Assembly (NCBI RefSeq): GCF_008802405.1
Contig: NZ_VZDO01000016.1
Span: 1-64,000, forward strand
Direction of reading: 5' to 3'
DNA from: Plantimonas leprariae
GTDB lineage: Bacteria > Pseudomonadota > Alphaproteobacteria > Rhizobiales > Rhizobiaceae
Length of the DNA: 64,000 bases
The first letter of the stretch is position 1. Every line of letters starts with the position of its first letter. This document shows positions 27,301 through 36,138 of the stretch, one piece after another. The position numbers and the translations under genes were made by a program. The notes under the pieces are model-generated. The model searched no databases and was not told the DNA's origin. It saw only the letters and a program-made list of their open reading frames with translations.

Positions 27301-27500
27301 GGCCGACCGCGCCTGAGTTCCGACCACATGTAACGGCTGACGCCCATCGCTTGGTACCTTGATAAGCCGGCATCGTCGAGCATGCGGTCGTCCTTCCGCA
27401 GGATGAGTTCCTCGAGTGCCGCATCCCTTTCCGGAAGGAGCCATCCGAGCGGCGGTGGGGGGATCCTCAGCTCGAGTTTGAACAAGGCTGAAATGAACAT
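27297..27500 (-). CDS. Small DUF1127-like protein
   Basis: The 67-residue ORF has the DUF1127 pattern in its second half: ALEELILRKDDRMLDDAGLSRYQ, close to the usual LxxLDDRxLxDIGLTR consensus. Such small proteins are common in alphaproteobacteria, some influencing phosphate, carbon or RNA regulation. Its stop overlaps the GTG of the EamA gene by 4 bp, supporting real translation. No clear ribosome-binding site precedes the ATG at 27500, so the start is uncertain. Confidence 0.55.
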   Translation of the reverse strand: MFISALFKLELRIPPPPLGWLLPERDAALEELILRKDDRMLDDAGLSRYQAMGVSRYMWSELRRGRP

Positions 27501-27568
27501 TGCGGATCGCCGATCGACGGGTCTGACATTCAGATAGCCCCGGCCGTTGACATTGAGAAAACGAATTT

Positions 27569-27579
27569 AGCAAATTGCT
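27569..27579. promoter_or_regulatory. Palindrome in the divergent LysR/EamA intergenic region
   Basis: AGCAAATTGCT is an exact 5-1-5 palindrome, 29 bp before the LysR start at 27608 and 69 bp before the DUF1127 ATG. It lies in an AT-rich patch and could be the LysR recognition site or part of the promoter. Confidence 0.4.
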
Positions 27580-27607
27580 CCCATAAGCCGTGCTCATGGA
27601 GGCTGTA

Positions 27608-28459
27608 GTGTTGGAGAGTGATCTGCTTCGCACTTTCGTCGCCGTCCACGATACCGGGAGCTTCACGCGAGCCGCCGGTATCGTCGGTCGCACGCAGTCC
27701 GCCGTCAGCTTGCAGATCAAGCGTCTTGAGGAGCTGATCGGGCATTCGCTCTTCGAGCGTGGCCCGCGAGGCGTGCGGTTGACCCAGTCGGGACGTGAGC
27801 TTCTGGAAAACGCCCGCAGGGTGGTCTCTCTGCTCGACGAGACCGCCGGCGCGTTCAGGACACCGGCGCTCCAGGGCCGCGTCCGCATCGGGCTTCCGGA
27901 GGAATACGGCCATGCCGTTCTCGGCCAGGCGCTCAGCAAGTTCGCGAGGCTGCACCCGAGCGTCGACATCACCGCCCGCTATGGCCGTTCGGACGGCAAC
28001 ATGGCGGGCATCGACCGTGGCGATCTCGACCTCGCCGTTGTGTTCGACTGGCAGGACCGGTCCGATGCCGAAGTCCTGATGATCGACCCGACGGTCTGGA
28101 CGACGTCCGATGCCTACGGGATGCACAAACGGACACCGTTGCCGATCGCGCTGTACACGAACTCAGGCTGGTGCACGGACTTCGCGCTGAAGTCGCTGGA
28201 GAAGCGCAACGCGCCCTACCGGGTGGTCTACACCAGCGATACGAGCGGCGGCTTGAAACTTGCGGTCTCCTCCGGATTGGCCATCACGCCGCTATCGCGC
28301 AGCAACATCCCCGTCGGGTGCCGGGAACTGACGGCGGACGAGGGATTCAGCCAGATCGATGCGTCGCGGGTCGTTCTCAAGCGCAACCCTCGACTGGCGA
28401 ACGCGGCCGTCGAGGGCATGGCGGAGGCTCTGCAAAAATCATTCGAACAGTTCGCGTAG
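27608..28459 (+). CDS. LysR-family transcriptional regulator
   Basis: A 283-residue regulator: winged helix-turn-helix at about 4-62 (LLRTFVAVHDTGSFTRAA, then TQSAVSLQIKRLEELIG), followed by a LysR substrate-binding domain (LQGRVRIGLPEEYGHAVLG). GTG 27608 is taken as start because GGAGG lies 5 nt upstream and the product then begins MLESDLLRTF, the usual length; upstream GTG/ATG codons at 27590 and 27596 lack a site. It diverges from the DUF1127-EamA unit, which it probably controls. The inducer is unknown. Confidence 0.9.
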   Translation: MLESDLLRTFVAVHDTGSFTRAAGIVGRTQSAVSLQIKRLEELIGHSLFERGPRGVRLTQSGRELLENARRVVSLLDETAGAFRTPALQGRVRIGLPEEYGHAVLGQALSKFARLHPSVDITARYGRSDGNMAGIDRGDLDLAVVFDWQDRSDAEVLMIDPTVWTTSDAYGMHKRTPLPIALYTNSGWCTDFALKSLEKRNAPYRVVYTSDTSGGLKLAVSSGLAITPLSRSNIPVGCRELTADEGFSQIDASRVVLKRNPRLANAAVEGMAEALQKSFEQFA

Positions 28460-28516
28460 CGTTCCGTGGAAGTCTGCTTCCGAAGACGCCACAAGCTGGC
28501 CCCCTCCAGCGATATT

Positions 28517-28583
28517 GGGTCGTAACGCGAAGGTCAGCTTTCTCGCGATACCGCCGTTAAGCGGACCGGCGGCTTCCGGCCCG
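28517..28583 (+). repeat. Dispersed intergenic repeat, copy 1
   Basis: This 67-bp stretch aligns without gaps to 38980-39046 with 46 of 67 positions identical by hand count. Shared blocks are GGGTC at the start, GCTTTC, TACCGCC and the end CGGCTT-CGGCCCG. Weaker copies are at 29861, 41171 and 53243 (reverse). Function unknown. Confidence 0.6.
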
Positions 28584-28699
28584 TCCTTCCCATGCCTGGC
28601 GGCCGGACCGTCCGCGCTGGCAGCGAGTTGGAAGATCGCCATCCAGCACGGGCTGGCTCCAGCCTCTATCTCTTTTCCCGGGAATAGACCGTTGAATGG

Positions 28700-28864
28700 C
28701 TATCAAAGCGGCCAGAACAACCTTACCGCTTTGTCGAGCGCCGCATCGCGATCGAAGGCGCGGGGCTGTCCGCGTTGGCGCCGATCCGAGCCCTCCTGAC
28801 CATCGACCAGGCACCATGCACATTGGATCTACTGGGTGACGCGATCGCCCACTCGATCCGATGA
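28700..28864 (+). pseudogene. 3' remnant of an SGNH-like hydrolase gene
   Basis: In one frame the last 20 codons read DQAPCTLDLLGDAIAHSIR then stop, nearly matching the end of the complete gene at 36087-36794 (DQAPCTLDLMAEAISRSIR). About 35 codons upstream remain alignable only loosely, and no start codon or signal peptide is present. It is a decayed tail left by duplication or rearrangement, just beyond a copy of the dispersed repeat. Confidence 0.7.
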
Positions 28865-28923
28865 CACAACCAGGCCCCGACGCGGTTGCCACGAAGGCTG
28901 CAAGGAGGTCCCGGAGATAGGAT

Positions 28924-29757
28924 CTAGTTCCGGACGGTGAGGCACGCGGCGCCGGCCTTGCGCATCTGCCGGCATAGGCCGTCGGCCGAAGTCCGCCGTT
29001 CGAAGGCGATGCGGATCCTGTAGTAGGATCGATTGCCCCTGCCCCCGAGCCTCGTCGCGATCACCGTCGGATCGTGGTCGGCGAGGACGCTCGCATATTG
29101 CCGCTGCAGGATCGCATAGTCCTGCAGCGCTTTCGCCTTCCTGGGTCCGGCCACGAGTTGGACTCCCCAAGGCAGCGTCGCTTCCGCCAGCGCGCCGCCT
29201 GAGGACGGCGCATCCTCGACGCGCAGGCTTGCGAGGGTCGTGAGGCAGTCGGCGACCAGAGGGTCCGGCTGTGTGGAAGCATCATCATCCGGAGCGGCGA
29301 GATCCGTGCCGGTGATGAAGCGGACATGGGCGCGCGTCTCGTCGGGAAGGCTGGCCTGTCCGTTCCTCCACCTGGCGATCCGATTGGGGCCGGCGTTGTA
29401 GGCGGCGGCCGCGAGTTCAAGGCTGCCGAAGCGCCCCTTGAGATCCGCAAGATAGGAGGCCGAGGCGGGGATCGCCGCTTCTGGGTCGAACGGGTCCACA
29501 AGTCCGCGTTCGCCGGCCGTGGCGGGCGTGAACTGCGCGATGCCCTGCGCGCCCGCACGGCTGCGCACGCCGGACCGGAAGCTGCTTTCGCGCCAGATGA
29601 GACGGGTCAGAAAGGCGGCCGGCAGCGCATGCCGCGCCGCCGCGCCGTCGATCATCGAGCAAATGAAGGCCCGCGACGTCTCGTCCGCCCGGCACACCCC
29701 GCCTGCGGCGACCGCGACGATCAAGGCAAGGCCGAAGACGACAGGTGTGCGCAGCAT
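28924..29757 (-). CDS. Lytic transglycosylase with C-terminal SPOR-like domain
   Basis: A 277-residue exported enzyme: signal peptide ending GGVCRADE, then the SLT fold LTRLIWRESSFRSGVRSRAGAQG with the catalytic Glu in RES, AQFTPATA and LAAAAYNAGPNRIARW. The C-terminal 80 residues (WGVQLVAG to GAACLTVRN) look like a SPOR peptidoglycan-binding domain. It cleaves the glycan strand of peptidoglycan in the periplasm. A SPOR domain suggests targeting to denuded glycans at the septum. It is a single-gene unit; the start at 29757 gives a normal signal peptide. Confidence 0.88.
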   Translation of the reverse strand: MLRTPVVFGLALIVAVAAGGVCRADETSRAFICSMIDGAAARHALPAAFLTRLIWRESSFRSGVRSRAGAQGIAQFTPATAGERGLVDPFDPEAAIPASASYLADLKGRFGSLELAAAAYNAGPNRIARWRNGQASLPDETRAHVRFITGTDLAAPDDDASTQPDPLVADCLTTLASLRVEDAPSSGGALAEATLPWGVQLVAGPRKAKALQDYAILQRQYASVLADHDPTVIATRLGGRGNRSYYRIRIAFERRTSADGLCRQMRKAGAACLTVRN

Positions 29758-29860
29758 CGTCCTCCGGAAATGTCCGCCATGCTCTGGCACCAACGTAGCC
29801 GATCGATGCCTACTGATGCATTGAGACGTCCACCGACGCCGCTTTCCCCTCCCGCTTCGG

Positions 29861-29922
29861 AAGCCGTACGGCAGTTTTCCAACCGCTCGTACCCGAAAGC
29901 AGTCAGTCGGCTTTCCGGCCCG
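29861..29922 (+). repeat. Dispersed intergenic repeat, copy 2 (diverged)
   Basis: The segment shares GGCAGTTTTCC, ACCCGAAAGC and GTCGGCTTTCCGGCCCG with copies 1 and 3. It lies in the 229-bp gap between the DUF5996-GNAT gene and the lytic transglycosylase gene, which otherwise holds nothing recognisable. Confidence 0.45.
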
Positions 29923-29986
29923 GACCGAGTAATAGTCTGTACCGCCGGAACGTGTTGGAACGAAGCGTAGCTTCCAACCTACCGCA

Positions 29987-31237
29987 TCATGATCGGCGCA
30001 GGACGTCCTGCCATTCGGGATGGCGGTCGATCTGGGCTTTGGCGAACGGGCAGAGCGGGATGATCGCGACGCCGTCGCGCCGGGCATCCTCGACCGCCTG
30101 GCGCACCAGCCGCTCGCCGACCTTGCGGCCGCGCAGCGCCGCCGGCACCTCGGTGTGGTCGATGATGAGCAGCTTCTCGCCGGCCCGGCTGTAGGTCATC
30201 TCGGCTTCGATCCCCTCGACCATGAGCTTGTAGCGCCCCTTCGCGGCGCCATCCTCGCGCTCGACTGGCTCGTCGGCCGAGGGCGAAGCGGTCTTCGGCA
30301 GTTCCGGGCTTGCCGGCCGCACCCGGCCCGGCCGTCCTTCCGCGCACTCCAGGAGCTCGCGATCCCAGCCACCCGCATCGGCGGTGGCCTCGTAGATCGA
30401 GCCGAGAAACGCCAGAAGCGCCGCGTCGGGATCGGCCGCCGCCTGCACCGCCTCGTAGGGCAGGACGAACTCCGACAGACCCTCGTGCCAGAAGGCCGCC
30501 TCGGGTTGAACCGTGGCTGCCCGAAACCCGTTCGGCGCAGGATAGGCGTATGCGTAGAAGGCGGCGTAGTCGATGCCGCCGCCGCCCGGCCAGAAGCCGG
30601 CCGAGGACACCTCGCGGTCGTAGGCTTCCTGCGCCACGTCGTCCGGCAGCGCCGGGATGCCGCCGCCATGCAGCGGCGCTCGCCGCCCCGAGAAGCGGGT
30701 GACAGCCAGATCGAAGCTGCCCCAGAACAGGTGTACCGGACTGGCTTTGCCAAGAAACGCGGTGCGGAACTGCTTGAACACCCGGTCGACCGCCATCAGC
30801 GCCCGGTGGAAACGCTCCACGGCGTCGCGGTCGTAGGGCCGGTCGCGGTGATCTTCCGCAAACGGTACGGGGTTTGACACCTCGTTCGGGCTTCCGTCGA
30901 AGGTTGGCGTGCCGCCGAGTTCCGCGACCAGCTGCATGAAGTCGGCGTGGAACGCCGCGACCGTGGTAGGCCCGAGCGCGAGCGAGGCGCGGCGGCCGTC
31001 CCCACTTGTGCCCAAGACAATATGATCGTGGAAATCGAACGTGATCTCGATGCCCGAACCGTCGAGGATCGGTGACGAGGTGAGTCCGGTCGGTGTCACG
31101 TAGAAGGTCGCGTGCCAGGAATGGTTGAGCCACGGCGTATGCGCCAGCCGGTACTTGCCTGCGACCTGCAGGTAAAGGTGCAGCGCCGAGCACGTCTCGC
31201 GCCAGCCGACGTAATCGAGGGGGGGCCACTCGTTCAT
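29987..31237 (-). CDS. DUF5996 protein fused to a GNAT-like acetyltransferase domain
   Basis: The 416-residue protein has two parts. Residues 1 to about 300 match DUF5996 (opening WPPLDYVGWRETCSALHLY, then ASPVHLFWGSFDLAVTRFSGR and the GFWPGGG-AAFYAYAYP block). After a charged linker, about 330-416 is a short YidJ-type N-acetyltransferase domain (LLIIDHTEVPAALRGRKVGE, ending CPFAKAQIDRHPEWQDVL). The ATG at 31237 has GGAGG 7 nt upstream. The small acetyltransferase type is usually a stand-alone protein of about 90 residues. DUF5996 has no known activity. It is followed on the left by an isolated transglycosylase and preceded by a pirin gene. Confidence 0.85.
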   Translation of the reverse strand: MNEWPPLDYVGWRETCSALHLYLQVAGKYRLAHTPWLNHSWHATFYVTPTGLTSSPILDGSGIEITFDFHDHIVLGTSGDGRRASLALGPTTVAAFHADFMQLVAELGGTPTFDGSPNEVSNPVPFAEDHRDRPYDRDAVERFHRALMAVDRVFKQFRTAFLGKASPVHLFWGSFDLAVTRFSGRRAPLHGGGIPALPDDVAQEAYDREVSSAGFWPGGGGIDYAAFYAYAYPAPNGFRAATVQPEAAFWHEGLSEFVLPYEAVQAAADPDAALLAFLGSIYEATADAGGWDRELLECAEGRPGRVRPASPELPKTASPSADEPVEREDGAAKGRYKLMVEGIEAEMTYSRAGEKLLIIDHTEVPAALRGRKVGERLVRQAVEDARRDGVAIIPLCPFAKAQIDRHPEWQDVLRRS

Positions 31238-31332
31238 CGCGTTTCCTCCGTCAGCCTTCGGCCAGTCTGCGGCCTTTTTGATGCGGCCCCCGAACGCCCA
31301 GTCAGGTTCGAGGATCGTCTCGTCCGCGCCGG

Positions 31333-32268
31333 TCAGTCCGGCAGCGGGATGTGCTCGTCGCGGTCGAAGGGCGGCAGATCGAAGCGCCCCACGCCCCAGT
31401 TCGCGGCGCGCCATTCGGCCTTGGCCGCCTCGATGCGCTCTTGGGAAGAAGCGACGAAGTTCCACCAGATGTAGCGTGGTCCGGCAAGCGTCGCACCGCC
31501 AAGGATCATCAGCCGTGCGCCCCTGTCGCCGGCGGCCACCGTGATCCGGTCGCCGGGGCGGAACACCATCATCTGCGGCGCCTCGAAGTCCTGCCCGGCG
31601 ATCCGGATCGAGCCCTCGACGATGTAGACGCCCCGGTCCTCGTGATCGTCCGGCAGCGGCAGGCGGGCGTCCGCCTCAAGCTTCACGTCGGCGTAGAAGG
31701 CCTGCGAGAACAGCGTCGCTGGGGCGACCGCACCGTAGGCGCTCCCGAGAATGAGCCGGACCGAGACGCCCCCGCTCTCGATGACCGGCAGCGTCTCCTT
31801 CCCGTAGTGTTCGAAGCTGGGTGCTACGTCCTCATGGCTCTCGGGCAGCGCCAGCCAGGTCTGAATGCCGAGCAGGCTGTGCGGTCCGCTCCGGCTCTCG
31901 GCGGAGGTTCGCTCCGAATGCGAAACGCCGCGCCCGGCGACCATCCAGTTCAGTGCGCCGGGACGGATGACCTGGTCGGCGCCGGTGCTGTCGCGATGAT
32001 GGAAGTCGCCACGGAAAAGGTAGGTGACGGTGCCGAGCCCGATATGCGGGTGGGGGCGCACGTCGATGCCTTGGCCGGTCAGGAACTCGGCCGGCCCGGC
32101 CTGGTCGAAGAAGATGAACGGCCCGACCATCTGGCGCTTCGGCGCCGGCAGGGCACGCCGGACTTCGAAGCCGCCGATGTCACGCGAGCGCGGCACGATC
32201 AGCGTTTCGATCGCATCGATGCCGACCTCGTCGGGACAGCCCGGCTCGACCGCAGGGTTCCAGCTCAT
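31333..32268 (-). CDS. Pirin-family protein
   Basis: A 311-residue two-cupin protein. The N-terminal cupin holds the metal ligands in RPHPHIGLGTVTYLF, then the later His of DFHHRDS and HSERTS with Glu; the pirin_C domain follows with RIAGQDFEAPQMMVFRPGD. Pirins are cytosolic iron proteins, some with quercetinase activity, others acting as regulators. It lies 95 bp upstream of the DUF5996-GNAT gene on the same strand and may be co-transcribed. Confidence 0.9.
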   Translation of the reverse strand: MSWNPAVEPGCPDEVGIDAIETLIVPRSRDIGGFEVRRALPAPKRQMVGPFIFFDQAGPAEFLTGQGIDVRPHPHIGLGTVTYLFRGDFHHRDSTGADQVIRPGALNWMVAGRGVSHSERTSAESRSGPHSLLGIQTWLALPESHEDVAPSFEHYGKETLPVIESGGVSVRLILGSAYGAVAPATLFSQAFYADVKLEADARLPLPDDHEDRGVYIVEGSIRIAGQDFEAPQMMVFRPGDRITVAAGDRGARLMILGGATLAGPRYIWWNFVASSQERIEAAKAEWRAANWGVGRFDLPPFDRDEHIPLPD

Positions 32269-32484
32269 GCGCGTTTCCACCTCTCGTATTGCCGAACCCT
32301 GCTTCGACGCCTGTGGGTTCGACAAGTGCCGACTCCAACAGACAGGCATCATCGAAGCAGTTGCAGAAGCCGTCGGACGGCCGGACCTAGCGAGCAAGGG
32401 CTGGCGCCGCTAGCCGTGGAACGCGCGCAACCGTATCGCAAAATACGGAACGCTGGCGGTGAACCGCGAGGCGTGCCGTCCGCG

Positions 32485-33378
32485 CTATCGGCCGATCTCG
32501 GCGAAGCGCGGGTCGGTCTCGAAGAGTTCGATCAGGAGTTCGGTGAGAAGGCGGACCTTGCGCTCGGGGTGCCGGCCCGGCGGTCGGATCACGTAGGCGC
32601 CAGCCGTCGGCGGCGGGTAGCCCGTCATGATCGGCACGAGCGCGCCGGCGGCCACGTGGTCGTAGACGACGCAATCGGGAAGCCAGGCGAGGCCGAGGCC
32701 GGCGGCCGCCGCCACGGCGAGCGCGATGCCGTTGTCCGCCTTGAAGCGTCCCTGAGGGTTCACCGTGACGACCGCGCCGCCGTCCATGAACTGCCAGGCT
32801 TCGGTGCCCTGCAGCAGCGCCTCGTGGGCGGCGATATCATGGGGCATTTCGGGCGCGCCGTGCGCCGCGATGTAGTCCGGGCTCGCGACGAGCTTGCCAT
32901 AGATCGAGCCGATGCGGCGTGCGACAAGGTTGGAGTCGCGCAGGTATCCGACCCGGATCGCGCAGTCGAAGCCCTCGCCGATGAGGTCGACGAAACGGTC
33001 GCTGTAGACGGTATGGATCTGCAGCCGCGGATGGCGCCGGGCCATCTCGGCCAGCACGGGCGCGAAGTGCGTCGGGCCGAACGACAATGGCATGGCGACG
33101 CGCATGCGGCCGCGCAGATCGCCGTCGGGCAGGATCGCATCCCGCGCCGAGTCGAGCTCGGCACCGACCCTGGCGGCATGATCCCTGAAGGTGACGCCGG
33201 CTTCCGTCAGCGCCGCGCCGCGGGTGGTGCGCGCCAGGAGCTGAACGCCGAGTTCCGCCTCGAGCCTGAACAGCCGCCGGCTGACGATCGATTTGGATAG
33301 CCCAAGCCGGCGTGCGGCGGCCGAGACGCCGCCGGCATCGGCGACTTCGACGAATGTCGCGAGATCCTCGACGTCCAC
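32485..33378 (-). CDS. LysR-family transcriptional regulator
   Basis: A 297-residue regulator beginning at GTG 33378 (VEDLATFVEVADAGGVSAAAR), with the recognition helix LSKSIVSRRLFRLEAELG and a type-2 substrate-binding domain (LRGRMRVAMPLSFGPTHFAP). The longer open frame upstream is arginine-rich and overlaps the divergent gene's promoter, so it is discarded. It diverges from the isochorismatase-family gene at 33531 with a 152-bp gap containing a 17-bp inverted repeat, the usual arrangement for LysR control of a neighbour. Confidence 0.9.
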   Translation of the reverse strand: MDVEDLATFVEVADAGGVSAAARRLGLSKSIVSRRLFRLEAELGVQLLARTTRGAALTEAGVTFRDHAARVGAELDSARDAILPDGDLRGRMRVAMPLSFGPTHFAPVLAEMARRHPRLQIHTVYSDRFVDLIGEGFDCAIRVGYLRDSNLVARRIGSIYGKLVASPDYIAAHGAPEMPHDIAAHEALLQGTEAWQFMDGGAVVTVNPQGRFKADNGIALAVAAAAGLGLAWLPDCVVYDHVAAGALVPIMTGYPPPTAGAYVIRPPGRHPERKVRLLTELLIELFETDPRFAEIGR

Positions 33379-33395
33379 GGCGCGTTCCCCGTTCC

Positions 33396-33412
33396 GCGAC
33401 ACAGCTTGTCGC
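33396..33412. promoter_or_regulatory. Inverted repeat between LysR and isochorismatase-family genes
   Basis: GCGACACAGCTTGTCGC has 6-bp perfect arms around a 5-nt spacer, 18 bp before the LysR GTG. It is a candidate LysR-binding site, though it lies close to the regulator's start, which would suit autorepression. Confidence 0.4.
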
Positions 33413-33530
33413 CGGACGGCGCTACCGCAGCGGCTGGTGGAACGGCAATACCCGCTCCGGACGCGGCACCGAGATCGGCCGCCGTTCTCGAACCCGAACT
33501 CCACTCGTACCGACAGAACAGGACTCCATC

Positions 33531-34172
33531 ATGACCTATCGCAACGGACTCGCTTCGCTGCTTCGGCCCGAAGACTCCGTCCTCGTCCTGATCGACCACC
33601 AGCCGTACCAGCTGACGAACTTGAACAGCCACGACCCGCACACGGCGGTGAACAACGCGACTGCCTTGGCGAAGTCCGCGAAGGTCTTCGGCGTGCCGAC
33701 CATTCTGACCAGCGTGATTGCCGATCGTGGCGGTCGGATCTTTCCCCAAATCACCGATGTGTTTCCGGGACAGGACGTCATCGACCGGACCTTCATCAAC
33801 ACTTGGGAAGACCCGAAGGTCGTGGACGCGGTCAAGGCGACGGGCCGCAAGCAACTGATCATCGCCGGGCTTTGGACGGAGATCTGCGTTGCCATGCCGG
33901 CAATCCAGGCGCTCGGCGAAGGCTGGGACGTGACGGTGATTACCGACGCATCCGGCGGCACCTCCGCCGAAGCGCACGAGGTGGCCATCCAGCGAATGAT
34001 TGCGGCCGGTGCGAACATGATGACATGGATGGCGCTGGCGGCCGAATGGCAGCGTGACTGGGCTCGCAGCGAAACGGCCGCCGCGCTCAACGAGGTGATG
34101 CTGCAGCATGCCGCCGGCAGCGGCATCGCCTACCTGTGGGAACAACAACTCCTCAACACCCCGGTCGGCTGA
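33531..34172 (+). CDS. Isochorismatase-family hydrolase (YcaC-like)
   Basis: A 213-residue cysteine hydrolase: SVLVLIDHQPYQLTNL holds the catalytic Asp, NNATALAKSAKVFGVPTILT the Lys-bearing helix region, and QLIIAGLWTEICVAMPA the nucleophile Cys. That layout matches YcaC-type proteins, whose substrates are mostly unknown amides or isochorismate analogues. It is divergent from a LysR gene. The ATG at 33531 gives the usual family length. Confidence 0.9.
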   Translation: MTYRNGLASLLRPEDSVLVLIDHQPYQLTNLNSHDPHTAVNNATALAKSAKVFGVPTILTSVIADRGGRIFPQITDVFPGQDVIDRTFINTWEDPKVVDAVKATGRKQLIIAGLWTEICVAMPAIQALGEGWDVTVITDASGGTSAEAHEVAIQRMIAAGANMMTWMALAAEWQRDWARSETAAALNEVMLQHAAGSGIAYLWEQQLLNTPVG

Positions 34173-34301
34173 GGCGATGGCTGAGTTGATGACATCGGTT
34201 CGGCGACGCGCCATCGAGGACTTTCCGGACTACGCGAAGGAAGGTGGCTGATCGCGAAGCACGTCCACCCCGTTGCGGCGGCGAGGCGTGGCTCTCGAGC
34301 G

Positions 34302-34784
34302 TCAGTCGGCATTTGGAGGCGGGCGTTGCTTTTCTGCGTATCTACCCTTTCCGTAAGAGCGACCGTACGTTAGGCAATCATCGACGATCGGTGTGCATAG
34401 CGTGTCGCGACCCCGGGCGCTGTCGTTGTCGCCGGCGTAGGCGATCCGGTCAACGAGACCGTCCACGAAGCGGAACTGCGCCCGGCACGAACCGCCCGAC
34501 GGCAGGCTGAGATTGGTGCTTGCCGCCCCGAAGAAGATCGGCGCCGACAGGTTCACGCCGCCCGAGCGCTCGGTCGACTCGTAGCTCCAGATCGCGGTGT
34601 TGCCGTCCTCGGACGTGCGGCTGGGAAAGCCCGCACACATCCGAATGTCCTCCTGCGTGAAGCCGAGCAATGCGGATCTGGCGACCTCGACGTCGTTGAA
34701 GCTGTGCGAGGTAGCGCATGCCGAAAGGACTGCCGACGAGAGGATAGCGAGCGTAGGCCGGGCGGCGCGGCGAAGACGAACCAT
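34302..34784 (-). CDS. Putative lipoprotein
   Basis: The 160-residue protein has a lipoprotein signal: basic start MVRLRRAARP, hydrophobic core and lipobox LSAC with Cys at 23. AGGAGA lies about 5 nt before the ATG at 34784. The mature part (TQEDIRMCAGFPSR, ASTNLSLPSGGSCRAQFRF) resembles small SmpA/BamE-like lipoproteins in having a folded beta core, but no specific family is recognised. It would be anchored to the outer or inner membrane. It stands alone, divergent from OpgC. Confidence 0.75.
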   Translation of the reverse strand: MVRLRRAARPTLAILSSAVLSACATSHSFNDVEVARSALLGFTQEDIRMCAGFPSRTSEDGNTAIWSYESTERSGGVNLSAPIFFGAASTNLSLPSGGSCRAQFRFVDGLVDRIAYAGDNDSARGRDTLCTPIVDDCLTYGRSYGKGRYAEKQRPPPNAD

Positions 34785-35001
34785 CGGTTCTCCTTGGACG
34801 AGCGGCGTTGCATCGGACGACGGCATTTACAACGTCGCCCGCGACCGAACCTGTGCCATGTGGGCGGCCGTGCAAAGTGCCGATGCTGCAAGGCAGCCCT
34901 GACCTTTTCGTGTTGACGCCGTCAGAGCCCGACGGGATAGGGTTATTCCGGAGCGGGACCGCCACGCGGGCCGTCGCCCTTCAGCGAACTGGACGAAGCA
35001 T

Positions 35002-36138
35002 TTGACGATTGCCCCTCAACCGGAGCGCTCGCCCAGTCGGGTCCTGACCGTCGACTTCTGGCGCGGGCTCGCGCTCTTGTCGATCTTCGTCAACCACATG
35101 CCCGGCAATGTCTTCGAGCACCTGACGCACAAGAACTTCGGCTTCTCCGACGCGACCGAGGTGTTCGTGCTGCTGGCCGGCGTCGCGGCGGCCTTCGTCT
35201 ACCTGCCGCTGTTTCGGCGCGGCGAAGCGGTTAGCGGGACGTTCCGGATCGTGCAGCGGGCGTTTCAGCTCTACATGGCGCAGATCGTCCTGATCGTGCT
35301 CTGCGCCGCGGTGATCGCGCGCTCGGTGGCGATCACCGGGGATCTGCGCTTCTACGAGATGCTGCACCTCGACATCCTGATCAACGACACCGTGCCGGGC
35401 CTCGTTGGGCTGGCGACGCTCGGTCTGCAACCGGCCTACCTCAACATCCTGCCGCTCTACATCGTGCTGCTGCTCGGCGCGCCCGCTGCCTTCTGGCTTC
35501 TCAGCCGCCACGGCCCGCGCACCCTGCTTCTCGCCTCGGCCGGCCTCTATGTCGTCGCGCAACTGTTCTGGCTGAACCTGTCGACTTTCCCGGCGGACGG
35601 CTGGTGGTTCCTGAACCCCTTGTGCTGGCAGTTGCTGTTCGTGATCGGCATCCTGATCGGCGACGCGATCGCCAGCGGCCGGACGATATCGATCACGCGG
35701 CCGCTCCGTTGGAGTGCGGCCGCCTACGTGGCGGTTGCTGCTGTCTGGATTGTCAGCGGCTTCTATCCGAGCTGGAACCCGCAATGGCTACCGCGCTTCA
35801 TCTGGGACTTCGACAAGACGAACCTCTACCTGCCCCGGTTGCTTCATGTGCTGGCGCTGGCCTGCGTCCTGTCGCTGCTACCGATGGAGCGTTGGTTGCG
35901 AGCCAGCGAGGTGATGAAGCCGCTGCTGATCCTCGGTCGGCATTCGCTGCCGGTGTTCTGCCTCGGCACGGTCTGGGCCATCGCCGGCCAGATGATCCGC
36001 ACGCAAACCGGCGGCGCGCTTTCCATCGACGTGATGCTGGTCACATCCGGCATACTCGCCCAAATCATTCTCGCCGGAGTGCTGGAATGGCATCGATCGC
36101 AACGAACCTCGCCTGCCGCGTCGCGGCGGTCGCTCTGA
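35002..36138 (+). CDS. opgC: OpgC-family membrane protein
   Basis: A 378-residue integral membrane protein with about ten helices. The N-terminal VDFWRGLALLSIFVNHMPGNVFE and GFSDATEVFVLLAGVAAAF are the OpgC/acyltransferase-3-like signature. OpgC proteins add succinyl groups to periplasmic glucans. The frame has no suitable ATG; TTG at 35002 is used, with only a weak ribosome-binding site. The downstream SGNH-like gene overlaps it by 52 bp. The symbol reflects family membership; glucan genes are not in the window. Confidence 0.85.
   Translation: MTIAPQPERSPSRVLTVDFWRGLALLSIFVNHMPGNVFEHLTHKNFGFSDATEVFVLLAGVAAAFVYLPLFRRGEAVSGTFRIVQRAFQLYMAQIVLIVLCAAVIARSVAITGDLRFYEMLHLDILINDTVPGLVGLATLGLQPAYLNILPLYIVLLLGAPAAFWLLSRHGPRTLLLASAGLYVVAQLFWLNLSTFPADGWWFLNPLCWQLLFVIGILIGDAIASGRTISITRPLRWSAAAYVAVAAVWIVSGFYPSWNPQWLPRFIWDFDKTNLYLPRLLHVLALACVLSLLPMERWLRASEVMKPLLILGRHSLPVFCLGTVWAIAGQMIRTQTGGALSIDVMLVTSGILAQIILAGVLEWHRSQRTSPAASRRSL

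Larger units (their letters stand above)
28460..28923. other. Gene-poor stretch with a dispersed repeat and a gene remnant
   Basis: No intact gene is seen. It contains one copy of the dispersed intergenic repeat (28517-28583) and the decayed 3' end of an SGNH-like gene (28700-28864). The rest shows nothing recognisable. Confidence 0.6.

Noticed and set aside
34177-34251. 24-codon ORF (MAELMTSVRRRAIEDFPDYA...) just after the isochorismatase-family gene
   Set aside because: It looks like a scrap of a protein tail but is too short to assign or call a gene.
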